From: Paracoccus marinaquae
GTDB lineage: Bacteria > Pseudomonadota > Alphaproteobacteria > Rhodobacterales > Rhodobacteraceae
Direction of reading: 5' to 3'
Assembly (NCBI RefSeq): GCF_018860165.1
Contig: NZ_JAHKNG010000004.1
Span: 1-64,000 of the forward strand
Length of the DNA stretch: 64,000 bases
Made by a program: the position numbers and the translations under genes. The notes below the pieces were generated by a model. That model was not told where the DNA came from, made no database searches, and worked only from the letters and a program-made list of their open reading frames with translations. Positions 8,177 to 19,236 of this stretch are shown here, piece after piece; the first letter of the stretch is position 1; every line of letters begins with the position of its first letter.

Positions 8177-9916
8177 TCATGGATCGCCGCCCGCCCCGGA
8201 TGCTGCCTGATCGAGGACATCGGGGATCCGTTCCGGCAGGTCGTCGGCGATCAGGCCGGGACCGGCCTGGCGGGCCGCGGCGGCATGCAGCCAGGCCCCG
8301 GTCGTCGCCGCGCTGAAAGGGTTCAGATCGCGCGCCAGCAGACCCGTGATCAGGCCGGCCAGAACATCGCCCGCCCCCGCGGTGGCAAGCCATGGCACAT
8401 CGAAGGCGGAATGAATCGCGGCACGCCCCGGCCGGTCGAGGCGCGGGGCGCGGGCGCGCGACGGCTCGGCGATCACCGTATCCGGCCCTTTCAGCAGGAC
8501 GGTCGCGCCCGCGCGCCCGGCGGCGGCGCGCGCCGCGTCGATCTTCGAGAAGGCCGGCCCATGCATCCCGGCCAGGGCGGCGCGATAGGCGTCCCGGTCA
8601 TGCGACTGCTGATCCGGATCGCCGGTCGGACCCGGTGGCTGCGGCCCGGCCAGCCGTTCGGCCAGATCGGGGAACAGGCGGGCAAACTCGCCGCGATGGG
8701 GCGTCAGGACGCAGTCGGCATGCAGCCCCTCCAGACCGGATGCGGCCAGCGCCGTCAGGGCATCGGCGTCGAGAAGGCAGGCCCGCCCCGAGGCCAGCGC
8801 GACGGGCAGCAGCTCTGCCGCGCGATCCACACCGCAGCCCGGACCAAGGCAAAGCGCTGTGATCCGCTTGTCCTCGAGGATCCGGGCCAGATCGGCAGCC
8901 TCATCCACCGGCCGGCGCATCAGGGCATCGGGAGGGCCGAGATGCTCGACCATCGCCGACCGGGGCGGGCAGATGGTGACCAGGCCCGCGCCTGCCCGCA
9001 AGGCTGCACGCGCGGCCAGACGGGCGGCGCCGCCATGACCGAAATCGCCGGCGATGATCAGCGCATGGCCATGCTCGAACTTGTGGCCGGCACGGCTTTC
9101 CCGCTTGGCCAGCCAGGCACCGCGCTTCAGGCTTTCGAACCCCATCCTGCGGCGGTCGGGGATCGCGAATAGGGGCCAGATCGCGGTCAGGGCCGGTGGC
9201 CGCAACGACCTGGCGCGCCCCGGCTCGATGATGCGCCAGTCCTGCAGGCCGATATCCGCGATGACCAGTTCGCCACAGCTTTCCGGGCCGCGTTCCAGCA
9301 GATGCCCGGGTTTCGGGCTGTCGAAGGCGACGGTCAGGCGGGCCTGCAGGTCATAATCGCCGGGCTGCCGCCGCCGGCCCAGAAAGGCGCCGCTATCCAT
9401 GCAAAGCCCGCTGGGGCAATCCACGGCGACCAGTCTTTCGCGGAAGAACGCCCGGTCGCCGCCGCTGCCGCCAAGATATCGCAGGATATCGGCAATCGCC
9501 CCCTCGGGCGGCCGGGCCAGGCCGGTGCCGAAGATGGCATCGACATAGACATCACTGCTTTCACCCGGACGGCGCAGCGCATCCCCGGTCAGCGCCTCGA
9601 TCGGCCCGATCTCGCACCAGCGCCGCTTCATCTCGGCCGCATCGGGGCCGGGGATGTTGTCCAGCCCCAGCACCCGCAGCCGCCAGCCGGCGCGGTGCAG
9701 CAGCCGCGCGATGACATATCCGTCGCCGCCATTGTTGCCCGGGCCGCACAGCACGGTGGCCTGTCCCGGCTTCGGCCATCGCAGGCGAATCTGCCCGGCG
9801 ACGGCGGCGCCCGCGCGCTCCATCAGGTCCAGCCCGGTCACCGCGCCACTGTCCATGGCGGCGGTTTCAATGGCGCGCATTTGGGCTGTCGTCAGAATTT
9901 CCGTGCCATTCAACAT
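8177..9916 (-). CDS. nnr: Bifunctional NAD(P)H-hydrate epimerase / ADP-dependent dehydratase
   Basis: Repairs hydrated NADH/NADPH, a damage product. The N-terminal YjeF_N epimerase domain (about residues 1-215) carries GPGNNGGDGYVIARLL and VDAIFGTGLARP. The C-terminal carbohydrate-kinase-like dehydratase domain (about 240-575) carries GHALIIAGDFGHGGAARLA, LCLGPGCGVD, VLLKGPDTVIA and WLATAGAGDVLAGLITGLLA; the last is the ATP/ADP-binding signature. Full length is 579 residues, somewhat longer than usual because of extra loops (for example around residues 430-455). ATG 9916 is divergent from glnB, with 155 bases between them. Confidence 0.93.
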   Translation of the reverse strand: MLNGTEILTTAQMRAIETAAMDSGAVTGLDLMERAGAAVAGQIRLRWPKPGQATVLCGPGNNGGDGYVIARLLHRAGWRLRVLGLDNIPGPDAAEMKRRWCEIGPIEALTGDALRRPGESSDVYVDAIFGTGLARPPEGAIADILRYLGGSGGDRAFFRERLVAVDCPSGLCMDSGAFLGRRRQPGDYDLQARLTVAFDSPKPGHLLERGPESCGELVIADIGLQDWRIIEPGRARSLRPPALTAIWPLFAIPDRRRMGFESLKRGAWLAKRESRAGHKFEHGHALIIAGDFGHGGAARLAARAALRAGAGLVTICPPRSAMVEHLGPPDALMRRPVDEAADLARILEDKRITALCLGPGCGVDRAAELLPVALASGRACLLDADALTALAASGLEGLHADCVLTPHRGEFARLFPDLAERLAGPQPPGPTGDPDQQSHDRDAYRAALAGMHGPAFSKIDAARAAAGRAGATVLLKGPDTVIAEPSRARAPRLDRPGRAAIHSAFDVPWLATAGAGDVLAGLITGLLARDLNPFSAATTGAWLHAAAARQAGPGLIADDLPERIPDVLDQAASGAGGDP

Positions 9917-10023
9917 GATGATTGCCTAAATTTTAGACTCCAAGCGCGAAATTTATGCATAATCGTCCGATGGGCCGTCTTGGAGCGGTCTTCCTTGCCG
10001 CACCGCATTTACGCCTGCCATGA

Positions 10024-10410
<387 letters not shown>

Positions 10411-10485
10411 CCCCGGGCCCGCGCCAGAACAGGACTTCGCCCGGCAGCAGATTGGCCGGGCGGTATTTACCGAGAAAGGGAAGAG

Positions 10486-11892
10486 ATGGAAATCAAGGAT
10501 GTCTTGAAGCTGATGAAGGACGAGGAAGTCGCCTATGTCGACGTCCGCTTCACCGACCCCAAGGGCAAGCTTCAGCATGTGACGCTGGACGTGGATCTGG
10601 TGGATGAGGACTTCTTCGAGGAAGGCTTCATGTTCGACGGCAGCTCGATCGCCGGCTGGAAGTCCATCGACCAGTCCGACATGAAGCTGATCGTGGATCC
10701 GAGCAGCGCCTATGTCGATCCGTTCTATGCCGAAAAGACGCTTTGCGTGCATTGCAACGTGGTCGAGCCCGATACGGGCGAGCCCTACAGCCGCGATCCG
10801 CGCGGCACGGCGGTCAAGGCCGAGGCCTATCTGAAATCCTCGGGGATCGGCGATGCGGCCTATTTCGGCCCGGAGGCCGAGTTCTTCATCTTCGACGACG
10901 TGCGCTATTCGGTCACGCCGCAGAAGGTCGGCTATCAGATCGACGCCATTGATGCCGCCTGGAACACCGATACCGAATACGAGATGGGCAACCAGGCGCA
11001 TCGCGCCGGCCACAAGGGCGGCTATTTCCCGGTCAACCCGATCGATGCCGGCCAGGACATCCGCGGCGAGATGCTGTCGACCATGAAGCGCATGGGCATG
11101 AAGGTCGACAAGCACCATCACGAGGTCGCCACCGCCCAGCACGAACTGGGACTGATCTTCGGTTCGCTGACCGAACAGGCCGACAACATCCAGAAATACA
11201 AGTATGTCATCCACAATGTCGCCGCCGCCTATGGCAAGTCGGTGACCTTCATGCCGAAGCCGATGAAGGGCGACAACGGCTCGGGGATGCATGTGAACAT
11301 GTCGATCTGGAAGGGCGGCAAGCCGCTGTTCGCGGGCGACAAATATGCCGATCTGAGCCAGGAGGCGCTGTGGTTCATCGGCGGCGTGCTGAAACATGCC
11401 AAGGCGCTGAACGCGCTGACGAACCCCTCGACCAACAGCTACAAGCGGCTGATCCCGGGCTTCGAGGCGCCGGTTCTGCGCGCCTATTCGGCCCGCAACC
11501 GCTCGGGCTGCGTGCGGATCCCGTGGACCGAAAGCCCCAAGGCCAAGCGCGTCGAGGCCCGCTTCCCCGATCCCTCGGCCAACCCCTATCTGTGCTTCGC
11601 GGCGCTGCTGATGGCCGGCATCGACGGGATCAAGAACAAGATCGATCCGGGCCCGGCCTCGGACAAGGACCTCTACGACCTGCCGCCCGAGGAACTGGCC
11701 GAAATCCCGACCGTCTGCGGCAGCCTGCGCGAGGCGCTGGAAGAGCTTGAGAAGGACATGGACTTCCTGCTGGCGGGCGATGTCTTCACCCGCGACCAGC
11801 TGGAGGGCTACATGGCCCTGAAATGGGAAGAGGTCTATGCCTATGAGCATACCCCCCATCCGGTCGAGTATCAGATGTATTACAGCTGCTGA
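10486..11892 (+). CDS. glnA: Glutamine synthetase type I
   Basis: Makes glutamine from glutamate, ammonia and ATP; a cytoplasmic dodecamer. The 468-residue length is typical of GSI-beta. The N-terminal beta-grasp contains [10 protein letters not shown]; the catalytic domain contains the metal-binding [10 protein letters not shown], the ATP site [14 protein letters not shown] and the [10 protein letters not shown] active-site segment. The adenylylation tyrosine is Tyr397 in [10 protein letters not shown], so activity is likely switched off by GlnE when nitrogen is plentiful. It follows glnB and ends before a strong terminator. Confidence 0.97.
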   Translation: MEIKDVLKLMKDEEVAYVDVRFTDPKGKLQHVTLDVDLVDEDFFEEGFMFDGSSIAGWKSIDQSDMKLIVDPSSAYVDPFYAEKTLCVHCNVVEPDTGEPYSRDPRGTAVKAEAYLKSSGIGDAAYFGPEAEFFIFDDVRYSVTPQKVGYQIDAIDAAWNTDTEYEMGNQAHRAGHKGGYFPVNPIDAGQDIRGEMLSTMKRMGMKVDKHHHEVATAQHELGLIFGSLTEQADNIQKYKYVIHNVAAAYGKSVTFMPKPMKGDNGSGMHVNMSIWKGGKPLFAGDKYADLSQEALWFIGGVLKHAKALNALTNPSTNSYKRLIPGFEAPVLRAYSARNRSGCVRIPWTESPKAKRVEARFPDPSANPYLCFAALLMAGIDGIKNKIDPGPASDKDLYDLPPEELAEIPTVCGSLREALEELEKDMDFLLAGDVFTRDQLEGYMALKWEEVYAYEHTPHPVEYQMYYSC

Positions 11893-11946
11893 TCACCTGG
11901 GACAGTGATCACGGCTGGTGCCCGAAGGGTGCCATGCAGAAAGGAC

Positions 11947-11973
11947 AAACCCCGCCGGTACGGCGGGGTTTGC
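11947..11973. terminator. Bidirectional intrinsic terminator between glnA and thiC
   Basis: A perfect 11-bp stem (CAAACCCCGCC 11947-11957 with GGCGGGGTTTG 11963-11973) encloses the 5-base loop GGTAC. The AAA/TTT ends of the stem provide short T-runs in both directions. It sits between the converging genes glnA and thiC and can serve both. Confidence 0.75.
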
Positions 11974-12015
11974 GATTCCGGCATTGCCGAGGGACGGTGC
12001 GGCCCGCCCGTCACC

Positions 12016-14034
<2,019 letters not shown>

Positions 14035-14129
14035 GCTGAAGGTCCCAAAGCCTGCGCGGATTGTCAAGCGGCAGTCGTTCCGGGCGCGTCGGTCCTGCAG
14101 GAGTTCCGCCGATGGTGATGGCCTGAAAA

Positions 14130-14156
14130 GAAACGGGCGCCCCTTTGGGGGCGCCC
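14130..14156 (-). terminator. Intrinsic terminator of the O-acetylhomoserine sulfhydrylase gene
   Basis: A perfect 9-bp stem GGGCGCCCC (14135-14143) / GGGGCGCCC (14148-14156) with a 4-base loop. Reading the minus strand, it is followed by GTTTCTTTT, a good U-rich tail. It lies 30 bases after the stop codon of the sulfhydrylase gene. Confidence 0.8.
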
Positions 14157-14186
14157 ATGCCGCTTGCCTGTCCTGCCGTTCCGGCG

Positions 14187-15473
14187 TCAGGCGGTCGCTC
14201 TGGCCAGCGCCTGATCGAGATCGGCGATCAGATCCGCCGGATCCTCGATGCCGATGGAGAGGCGCACCAGTTCCGGGGCGGCGCCGGCGGCGCGCTGCTG
14301 GTCTTCGGTCAACTGGCGATGGGTGGTCGAGGCCGGGTGGATGACCAGCGACCGGGCATCGCCCAGATTGGCGACATGGCTGAACAGGTCCAGCGCATCG
14401 ACCAGCTTGACCGCCGCCGCGTATCCGCCCTTGACCGCGAAGTTGAACAGCGAGCCGGCCCCCTTGGGATAAAGCCGCCTGGCCGTCGCGTTCCAGGGCG
14501 ACGAGGCCAGCCCGGCATAGGTCACGCCGGTCACGCGCGGGTCCTTTTCCAGCCATTCCGCGACCTTCATGGCGTTCTCGACATGGCGCGGCATGCGCAG
14601 CCCCAGCGTCTCGATCCCCATCAGCGTGTAATGCGCGCCCTGCGGGTTCATGGTCATGCCCAGATCGCGCAGTCCGATGGCGATGCCATGGAAGGTGAAG
14701 GCCAGCGCGCCGAAGGTCTGGTGGAAATTCAGCCCGTGATAGGCCGGCTCGGGCTGGGACAGGCTGGGAAACTTGTCCGAGGCCGACCAGTCGAACTTGC
14801 CGCTGTCGACGACGCAGCCGCCGGTGACGGTGCCGTTGCCGGTCATGAACTTGGTCAGGCTGTGGACGACCAGCGTCGCCCCCATCTCGATCGGGCGGCA
14901 GAGATAGGGCGTGGCCAGCGTGTTGTCCACGATCAGCGGGATGCCTGCCGCATCGGCGATCGCGGCGATGGCGGGGATGTCGGTGACATAGCCGCCGGGA
15001 TTCGAGATCGACTCGCAGAAGATGGCGCGGGTGTCGTCGTCGATGGCGGCGCGGACGGCGTCGAGATCGTCCAGATCGACGAATTTCGTCGCCCAGCCAA
15101 AGCGCTTGATCGAATTGCCCAGCTGCGTGACGGTGCCGCCATAGAGCCGGGTCGAGGCGACGATGTTCCGGCCCGGCTCCATCAGCGGGAACAGCGCCAT
15201 GATCTGCGCCGCATGCCCCGAGGAACAGCAGACCGCGCCGGCGCCGCCTTCCAGCGCCGCGACGCGGGTCTGCAGCGCCGCCACGGTCGGGTTGGTCAGG
15301 CGCGAATAGATATAGCCCACTTCCTGCAGGTTGAAGAGGCGCGCGGCATGGTCGGCATCGCGGAACTCGTAGGATGTGGTCTGGTAGATCGGTACCTGCC
15401 TTGCGCCGGTGGCCGGGTCGGGCTCGCTGCCCGCGTGAACCGTCATTGTGTCGAATTCATAGCTCTGAGCCAT
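14187..15473 (-). CDS. metY: O-acetylhomoserine aminocarboxypropyltransferase (sulfhydrylase)
   Basis: A PLP enzyme of the Cys/Met metabolism family that makes homocysteine from O-acetylhomoserine and sulfide. ATG 15473 has AAGGAG 8 bases upstream and is preferred over the longer frame. The 428-residue length fits MetY (about 430) rather than cystathionine synthases (about 390). Visible motifs: YSRLTNPTVAALQTRVAALE, CCSSGHAAQIMAL, CESISNPGG, and the PLP-lysine segment LVVHSLTKFMTGNG. It lies downstream of the TRAP genes but with a gap of 97 bases. I looked for a SAM riboswitch before it and found none. Confidence 0.93.
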   Translation of the reverse strand: MAQSYEFDTMTVHAGSEPDPATGARQVPIYQTTSYEFRDADHAARLFNLQEVGYIYSRLTNPTVAALQTRVAALEGGAGAVCCSSGHAAQIMALFPLMEPGRNIVASTRLYGGTVTQLGNSIKRFGWATKFVDLDDLDAVRAAIDDDTRAIFCESISNPGGYVTDIPAIAAIADAAGIPLIVDNTLATPYLCRPIEMGATLVVHSLTKFMTGNGTVTGGCVVDSGKFDWSASDKFPSLSQPEPAYHGLNFHQTFGALAFTFHGIAIGLRDLGMTMNPQGAHYTLMGIETLGLRMPRHVENAMKVAEWLEKDPRVTGVTYAGLASSPWNATARRLYPKGAGSLFNFAVKGGYAAAVKLVDALDLFSHVANLGDARSLVIHPASTTHRQLTEDQQRAAGAAPELVRLSIGIEDPADLIADLDQALARATA

Positions 15474-15519
15474 TGCCCACTCCTTCTCTGTCCCGGGCAC
15501 ACTAGTCCTGCCCCTTGTC

Positions 15520-15538
15520 CGGCAGCAATGCCGTTTTT
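15520..15538 (+). terminator. Small terminator-like hairpin pointing against the local genes
   Basis: CGGCA-GCAA-TGCCG (15520-15533) is followed by TTTTT (15534-15538) on the plus strand. Both flanking genes (metY and dctM) are on the minus strand, so no annotated plus-strand transcript needs it. It could stop antisense transcription entering the TRAP operon. The stem is only 5 bp. Confidence 0.35.
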
Positions 15539-15570
15539 GTACCATCCGCGGCCGGCAACCCGCTGCCCGG

Positions 15571-16872
15571 TCAGGGCAGCATGATCCGGGTCAGGACCGG
15601 GAAGGCCGCGATGACCACGAGGCCGATCAGGCTGGTCAGCAGGAAGGGCAGCGCGCCGCGGGCCACCCGCTCGAGCGGCAGGCGGGTGATGTTCGCCGCG
15701 ACATAGAGGTTGATGCCGACCGGCGGCGTGATCAGCCCGATGGCGAGGTTGATCATGATCAGCACCCCGAACCAGACCGGATCCCATTGCAGCTCGCGCA
15801 TGACCGGCAGGAAGATCGGCAGGCAGATGAACATGATCGTCACCGCGTCCATGAACATGCCTGCGACCAGCACCACCAGCATGATCACCGCAAGGATCAC
15901 CCACTGGTTCGAGGACAGGCCCAGCAGCGCGCCGGAATACTGCCCGATCAGGTCGTCCACGGTCACCACCCAGCCGAAGAGGCCGGCATAGGCCACGACC
16001 AGCATCACCACCGAGGATCCCGCGGCACTGTCCGAGAGGCATTCGTAAAGCCCGGGCAAGGTCAGGGTGCGATAGACCAGCCCGCCCACCGCCAGCGCAT
16101 AGACCGAGGCGACCACGGCGGCCTCGGTCGGGGTGAAGATGCCGGAATAGATGCCGCCAAGGATCACCACCGGCGTCATCAGCCCCCAGAAGCTGTCGAT
16201 GAAGACCCGCCACAGCGCCGCGCCGTAGGCGAGGCCGGGATAGGGATCGGGGATCAGCGCCCGGGTTGCGGTGGCGCCGCTGGCGCGGCCGAAGGGCAGG
16301 GCGGCCAGCATCAGCACGCCGCAGACGATGCCGGGAATGATCGCGGCGATGAACAGATCGGCGATCGAGGTTTCGGCCAGAACGCCATAGATGATCAACC
16401 CGATCGAGGGCGGGATGACGATGGACATCGCCGCCCCGGTGCTGACCAGTCCGGCGGCGAAGGCGCGGGAATAGCCGTCCTCTTCCATCGAGCGGATGAT
16501 GATCGGGCCGATGGCGGCGACCGAGGCCGGCCCCGAGCCGCTGACCGCGCCCCAGAACAGGCAGACCACGGTGCCCACCAGCCCCATGCCGCCGGGCAGG
16601 CCGCCGACAAGGACGCGAAAGAAGCGGATCATCCGGTCGGCAATGCCCAGCCTTCCCATCAGGTTGCCGGCAAGGATGAAGAACGGGATCGCCAGCAGCG
16701 AGAATTTTCCGATGCCGGCGGTCAGCAGGTCGCCCACCAGATCGAGGCCGAAGCCCAGCTGCCACATCGCCGCCAGCGCCGACAGGCCAAGCGCGAAGGC
16801 GACCGGCACGCGCAGGATCAGGAACAGGAAGAACAGCCCGACCATCAGGCTTCCGGCGCCGATCTCAGGCAT
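15571..16872 (-). CDS. TRAP transporter large permease (DctM family)
   Basis: The 12-helix inner-membrane subunit of a tripartite ATP-independent periplasmic transporter, driven by the sodium or proton gradient. It is 433 residues from ATG 16872, which overlaps the end of the small-permease gene by 8 bases. Typical DctM segments: LAIPFFILAGNLMGRLGIADRM, GAVSGSGPASVAAIGPI and STGAAMSIVIPPSIGLIIYG, then GLITPPVGINLYVAANI near the C terminus. Last gene of a P-Q-M operon. Substrate unknown, probably a carboxylate. Confidence 0.92.
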   Translation of the reverse strand: MPEIGAGSLMVGLFFLFLILRVPVAFALGLSALAAMWQLGFGLDLVGDLLTAGIGKFSLLAIPFFILAGNLMGRLGIADRMIRFFRVLVGGLPGGMGLVGTVVCLFWGAVSGSGPASVAAIGPIIIRSMEEDGYSRAFAAGLVSTGAAMSIVIPPSIGLIIYGVLAETSIADLFIAAIIPGIVCGVLMLAALPFGRASGATATRALIPDPYPGLAYGAALWRVFIDSFWGLMTPVVILGGIYSGIFTPTEAAVVASVYALAVGGLVYRTLTLPGLYECLSDSAAGSSVVMLVVAYAGLFGWVVTVDDLIGQYSGALLGLSSNQWVILAVIMLVVLVAGMFMDAVTIMFICLPIFLPVMRELQWDPVWFGVLIMINLAIGLITPPVGINLYVAANITRLPLERVARGALPFLLTSLIGLVVIAAFPVLTRIMLP

Positions 16873-17320
16873 CGGGGCCTCGCAGCGCCGCCTGAACATA
16901 GCGGATCAGCACCAGCGCAAAGCCGAAGGGCAGGGCGGCCGAATACCACCACAGCGGCAGGCCGAGCGCATAGCTGCGCATGCCCGTGCCCATCTGGTTC
17001 AGCACCAGTTGCCAGCTGAACCAGATCGAGGCCGCCAGCAGCAGCACCGACAGCAGCGCGGCCAGGATGATGACCGCCCGCCGCAGGCCGGCGGGCAGCA
17101 GGTCCGAGATCAGTTCGACCGCCAGATGCTCGCCCCGCCTTGCGGCGATGGCGGCGCCGAAGACCGTGACCAGAACGAAGCCGCCGGTCAGCAGTTCCTC
17201 GGTTGCGGCCAGTGAGCGGTTGGTGCCGTAGCGGACGACGACATTGGCAAAGCCAAGCGCCGTCATGGCCAGGAACAGCAGCGCGCAGACGATCCTTTCG
17301 AACTGATCCAGCAGCCGCAT
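16865..17320 (-). CDS. TRAP transporter small permease (DctQ family)
   Basis: The four-helix small membrane subunit (151 residues) that pairs with the DctM-type subunit. The N-terminal helix is ERIVCALLFLAMTALGFANVVVRY; the conserved ATEELLTGGFVLVTVFGAA and the arginine-rich RRGEHLAVELI follow. It abuts the binding-protein gene with no gap (start 17320, next stop 17321) and overlaps the large permease gene. Confidence 0.9.
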   Translation of the reverse strand: MRLLDQFERIVCALLFLAMTALGFANVVVRYGTNRSLAATEELLTGGFVLVTVFGAAIAARRGEHLAVELISDLLPAGLRRAVIILAALLSVLLLAASIWFSWQLVLNQMGTGMRSYALGLPLWWYSAALPFGFALVLIRYVQAALRGPDA

Positions 17321-18307
17321 CTACTGCGCGTTCGCTTCGTCGGTGAACAGCTGGACGATATCGGCGCCGATCTGGTTCGACCATTTCTCGAAGCTGGGCT
17401 TGGTCGCCTCGCGGAAGGCGGCCAGTTCCTCGGCCGAGGGCTCATAGACCTCCATGCCCTGTTCCTTCAGGAACTCCAGCCCCTCGGCGGTCGCATCGCG
17501 GCTGATCTGGATCTGCCAGGCCATGGCCTCGTCGGCGGCCTTCTGGAACTGCGCCTTGGTGGCGTCGTCGAAGCCGTCCCACCTGGCCTTGCTGATGCCT
17601 AGGAACAGCGGGTCATAGCTGTAATGCCAGGGGGTGATGTATTTCTGAACCTCATAGACGCGCTGCGGGATGATCACCGCGCCGATCGGGTTTTCCTGCC
17701 CGTCCACCACGCCCTGCTGCAGCGCCGGGAAGGTCTCGGTCCATTGCATCTGCTGCGGGTTGGCGCCCAGATCGTTCATCACGTCGATATACATCGGCCC
17801 GGCGACGCGCATCTTCAGCCCGGCCATGTCGGCGGGCGAGGTGATCGGGCGCTTGGAATTCGTGACCTCGCGAAAGCCGTTCTCGCCCCAGGCCAGCACA
17901 TGGATGCCGTGGCCCTCCATGATCTCTTCCATCTTGTCGCCGGCGGCACCCGCCGTGGTGCGGTCCACCGCCGCGTAATCAGGATAGAGATAGGGCAGCG
18001 AGAAGGCCGCCATCTCGGGCGCCAGCGGGGTGACGTTGATGGCCGAGGTCAGCACCAGGTCGATGGCGCCGCGGCCGGTCATCTCGGCCTGCTTCATCTG
18101 GTCGCCGCCCGACAGCTGGGCATTGGGGAAGACGCGCACGTCATAGGCGCCGCCGGTTTCCGCCGCCAGCAGTTCGGCGAACTTGTCGGCGCCCTTCTGC
18201 CAGGTAGTCTGGTCGCCGGTGTTGTGCGACAGGCGCAGCGTCTCGGCGGCGGCGGGCAGGCTCAGCGAAAGCGCGGCTGTCAGCCCAAGGGCCAGTCTGG
18301 TGAACAT
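17321..18307 (-). CDS. TRAP transporter solute-binding protein (DctP family)
   Basis: A periplasmic receptor of 328 residues. ATG 18307 has GGAGGAGA upstream. A Sec signal peptide is clear: LGLTAALSLSLPAAA with cleavage about residue 21. The mature part has the DctP fold, with GDQMKQAEMTGRGAIDLVLTS, the arginine segment GLKMRVAGPMYIDVMNDLGA (Arg contacts the substrate carboxylate in this family) and GVVDGQENPIGAVI. Family knowledge says most DctP proteins bind organic acids. The divergent ligase/thiolase genes suggest a substrate that is later activated with CoA. Confidence 0.92.
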   Translation of the reverse strand: MFTRLALGLTAALSLSLPAAAETLRLSHNTGDQTTWQKGADKFAELLAAETGGAYDVRVFPNAQLSGGDQMKQAEMTGRGAIDLVLTSAINVTPLAPEMAAFSLPYLYPDYAAVDRTTAGAAGDKMEEIMEGHGIHVLAWGENGFREVTNSKRPITSPADMAGLKMRVAGPMYIDVMNDLGANPQQMQWTETFPALQQGVVDGQENPIGAVIIPQRVYEVQKYITPWHYSYDPLFLGISKARWDGFDDATKAQFQKAADEAMAWQIQISRDATAEGLEFLKEQGMEVYEPSAEELAAFREATKPSFEKWSNQIGADIVQLFTDEANAQ

Positions 18308-18428
18308 GGTCTCTCCTCCCATTCCACGATGCGGCCTCAGTGCCGCTTGGTTTCGCCGCATATTTACGGAACATGAAAAGCCATGCAATAAGAATCGATG
18401 CGGGCATGGGAAGGGGCGGGAACAGGGG

Positions 18429-18445
18429 TTTCCACATCATGGAAA
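18429..18445. promoter_or_regulatory. IclR-type operator overlapping the iclR start codon
   Basis: The sequence TTTCCA-CATCA-TGGAAA is a perfect 6-bp inverted repeat with a 5-base spacer. IclR-family sites often have a TGGAAA/TTTCCA character. It covers the ATG at 18439, so binding would block translation or transcription of the regulator itself and could influence the divergent TRAP promoter about 120 bases away. Confidence 0.55.
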
Positions 18446-19236
18446 GCGTGATCGAACAGGGCACTCAGAGCATCGGCCGCGCCGTCGCGGTCTGGCGGCG
18501 GATCGGGCGTGCCGCCGCCTCGGGCCTGTCGCTGGCGGATCTGGCCGAGGCGACGGGGCTGGCCAAGCCGACCCTGCGGCGGATGCTGGTGGCGCTGATC
18601 CGCGAGGGGCTGGTCGAGCAGGATCAGCACAGCCGCCGCTATTATCCGGGCCCCGAAACCTATGTGACCGGGATGCTGGCCGCGCCGCGTTTCGGCCTGA
18701 CCCGGATCGTCCAGCCGGCGCTGATCCGGCTGGCGCGGGCCAGCGGCGACAGCTGTTTCCTGACCGTGCGCCGCGGCCTCCATTCCGTCTGCCTGCTGCG
18801 CGAGGAGGGCAGCTATCCGGTGCGCACGCATGCGCTGCAGCCCGGCGACGAACACCCGCTGGGGATCGGCGCCGGGTCGCTGGCGCTGCTGGCCGCGCTG
18901 CCGGACGAGGAAATCGATGTCACGCTTGCCCAGCTGGCGCCGTTGCTGGCCGTGCCGCGCTATGCCGCCTATGACGCCGCGCGGCTGCGGGCGGATATCG
19001 CTGCGGCGCGGGTTCAGGGATATGCGCTGAACCCGGGGCTGATCGTCGCCGGAAGCTGGGGCATCGGGGTGCCGATCCGGCATCCGCTGGGCCATGTCGC
19101 GGGGGCCCTGTCGCTGGCCGCCATCGACCAGCGCTTGCGCCCCGAGAGGCAGGCCGAGATGGCCGCCCTGCTGCGGGCCGAGGCGGGCCGGATCGAGGCC
19201 GAACTGGATGAATTTCTGCTGCGGAGGAAAGCATGA
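18439..19236 (+). CDS. IclR family transcriptional regulator
   Basis: A 265-residue cytoplasmic regulator. ATG 18439 (AGGGG 10 bases upstream) is chosen; ATG 18406 is possible. The N-terminal winged helix-turn-helix reads LSLADLAEATGLAKPTLRRMLVALIREGLV at about residues 32-60, and the effector-binding domain follows, with LRASGDSCFLTV-like and HPLGIGAGSLALLAALPDEE segments. Divergent from the TRAP operon and overlapping the thiolase gene by ATGA, so it probably controls both in response to the pathway substrate. Confidence 0.9.
   Translation: MESVIEQGTQSIGRAVAVWRRIGRAAASGLSLADLAEATGLAKPTLRRMLVALIREGLVEQDQHSRRYYPGPETYVTGMLAAPRFGLTRIVQPALIRLARASGDSCFLTVRRGLHSVCLLREEGSYPVRTHALQPGDEHPLGIGAGSLALLAALPDEEIDVTLAQLAPLLAVPRYAAYDAARLRADIAAARVQGYALNPGLIVAGSWGIGVPIRHPLGHVAGALSLAAIDQRLRPERQAEMAALLRAEAGRIEAELDEFLLRRKA

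Noticed and set aside
14187..15473. Cystathionine gamma-synthase for the sulfhydrylase gene
   Set aside because: The 428-residue length and N-terminal pattern fit the O-acetylhomoserine sulfhydrylase group better.
15474..15570. Possible SAM riboswitch before the O-acetylhomoserine sulfhydrylase gene
   Set aside because: Only about 97 bases are available, and neither SAM-II nor SAM/SAH consensus blocks were found.
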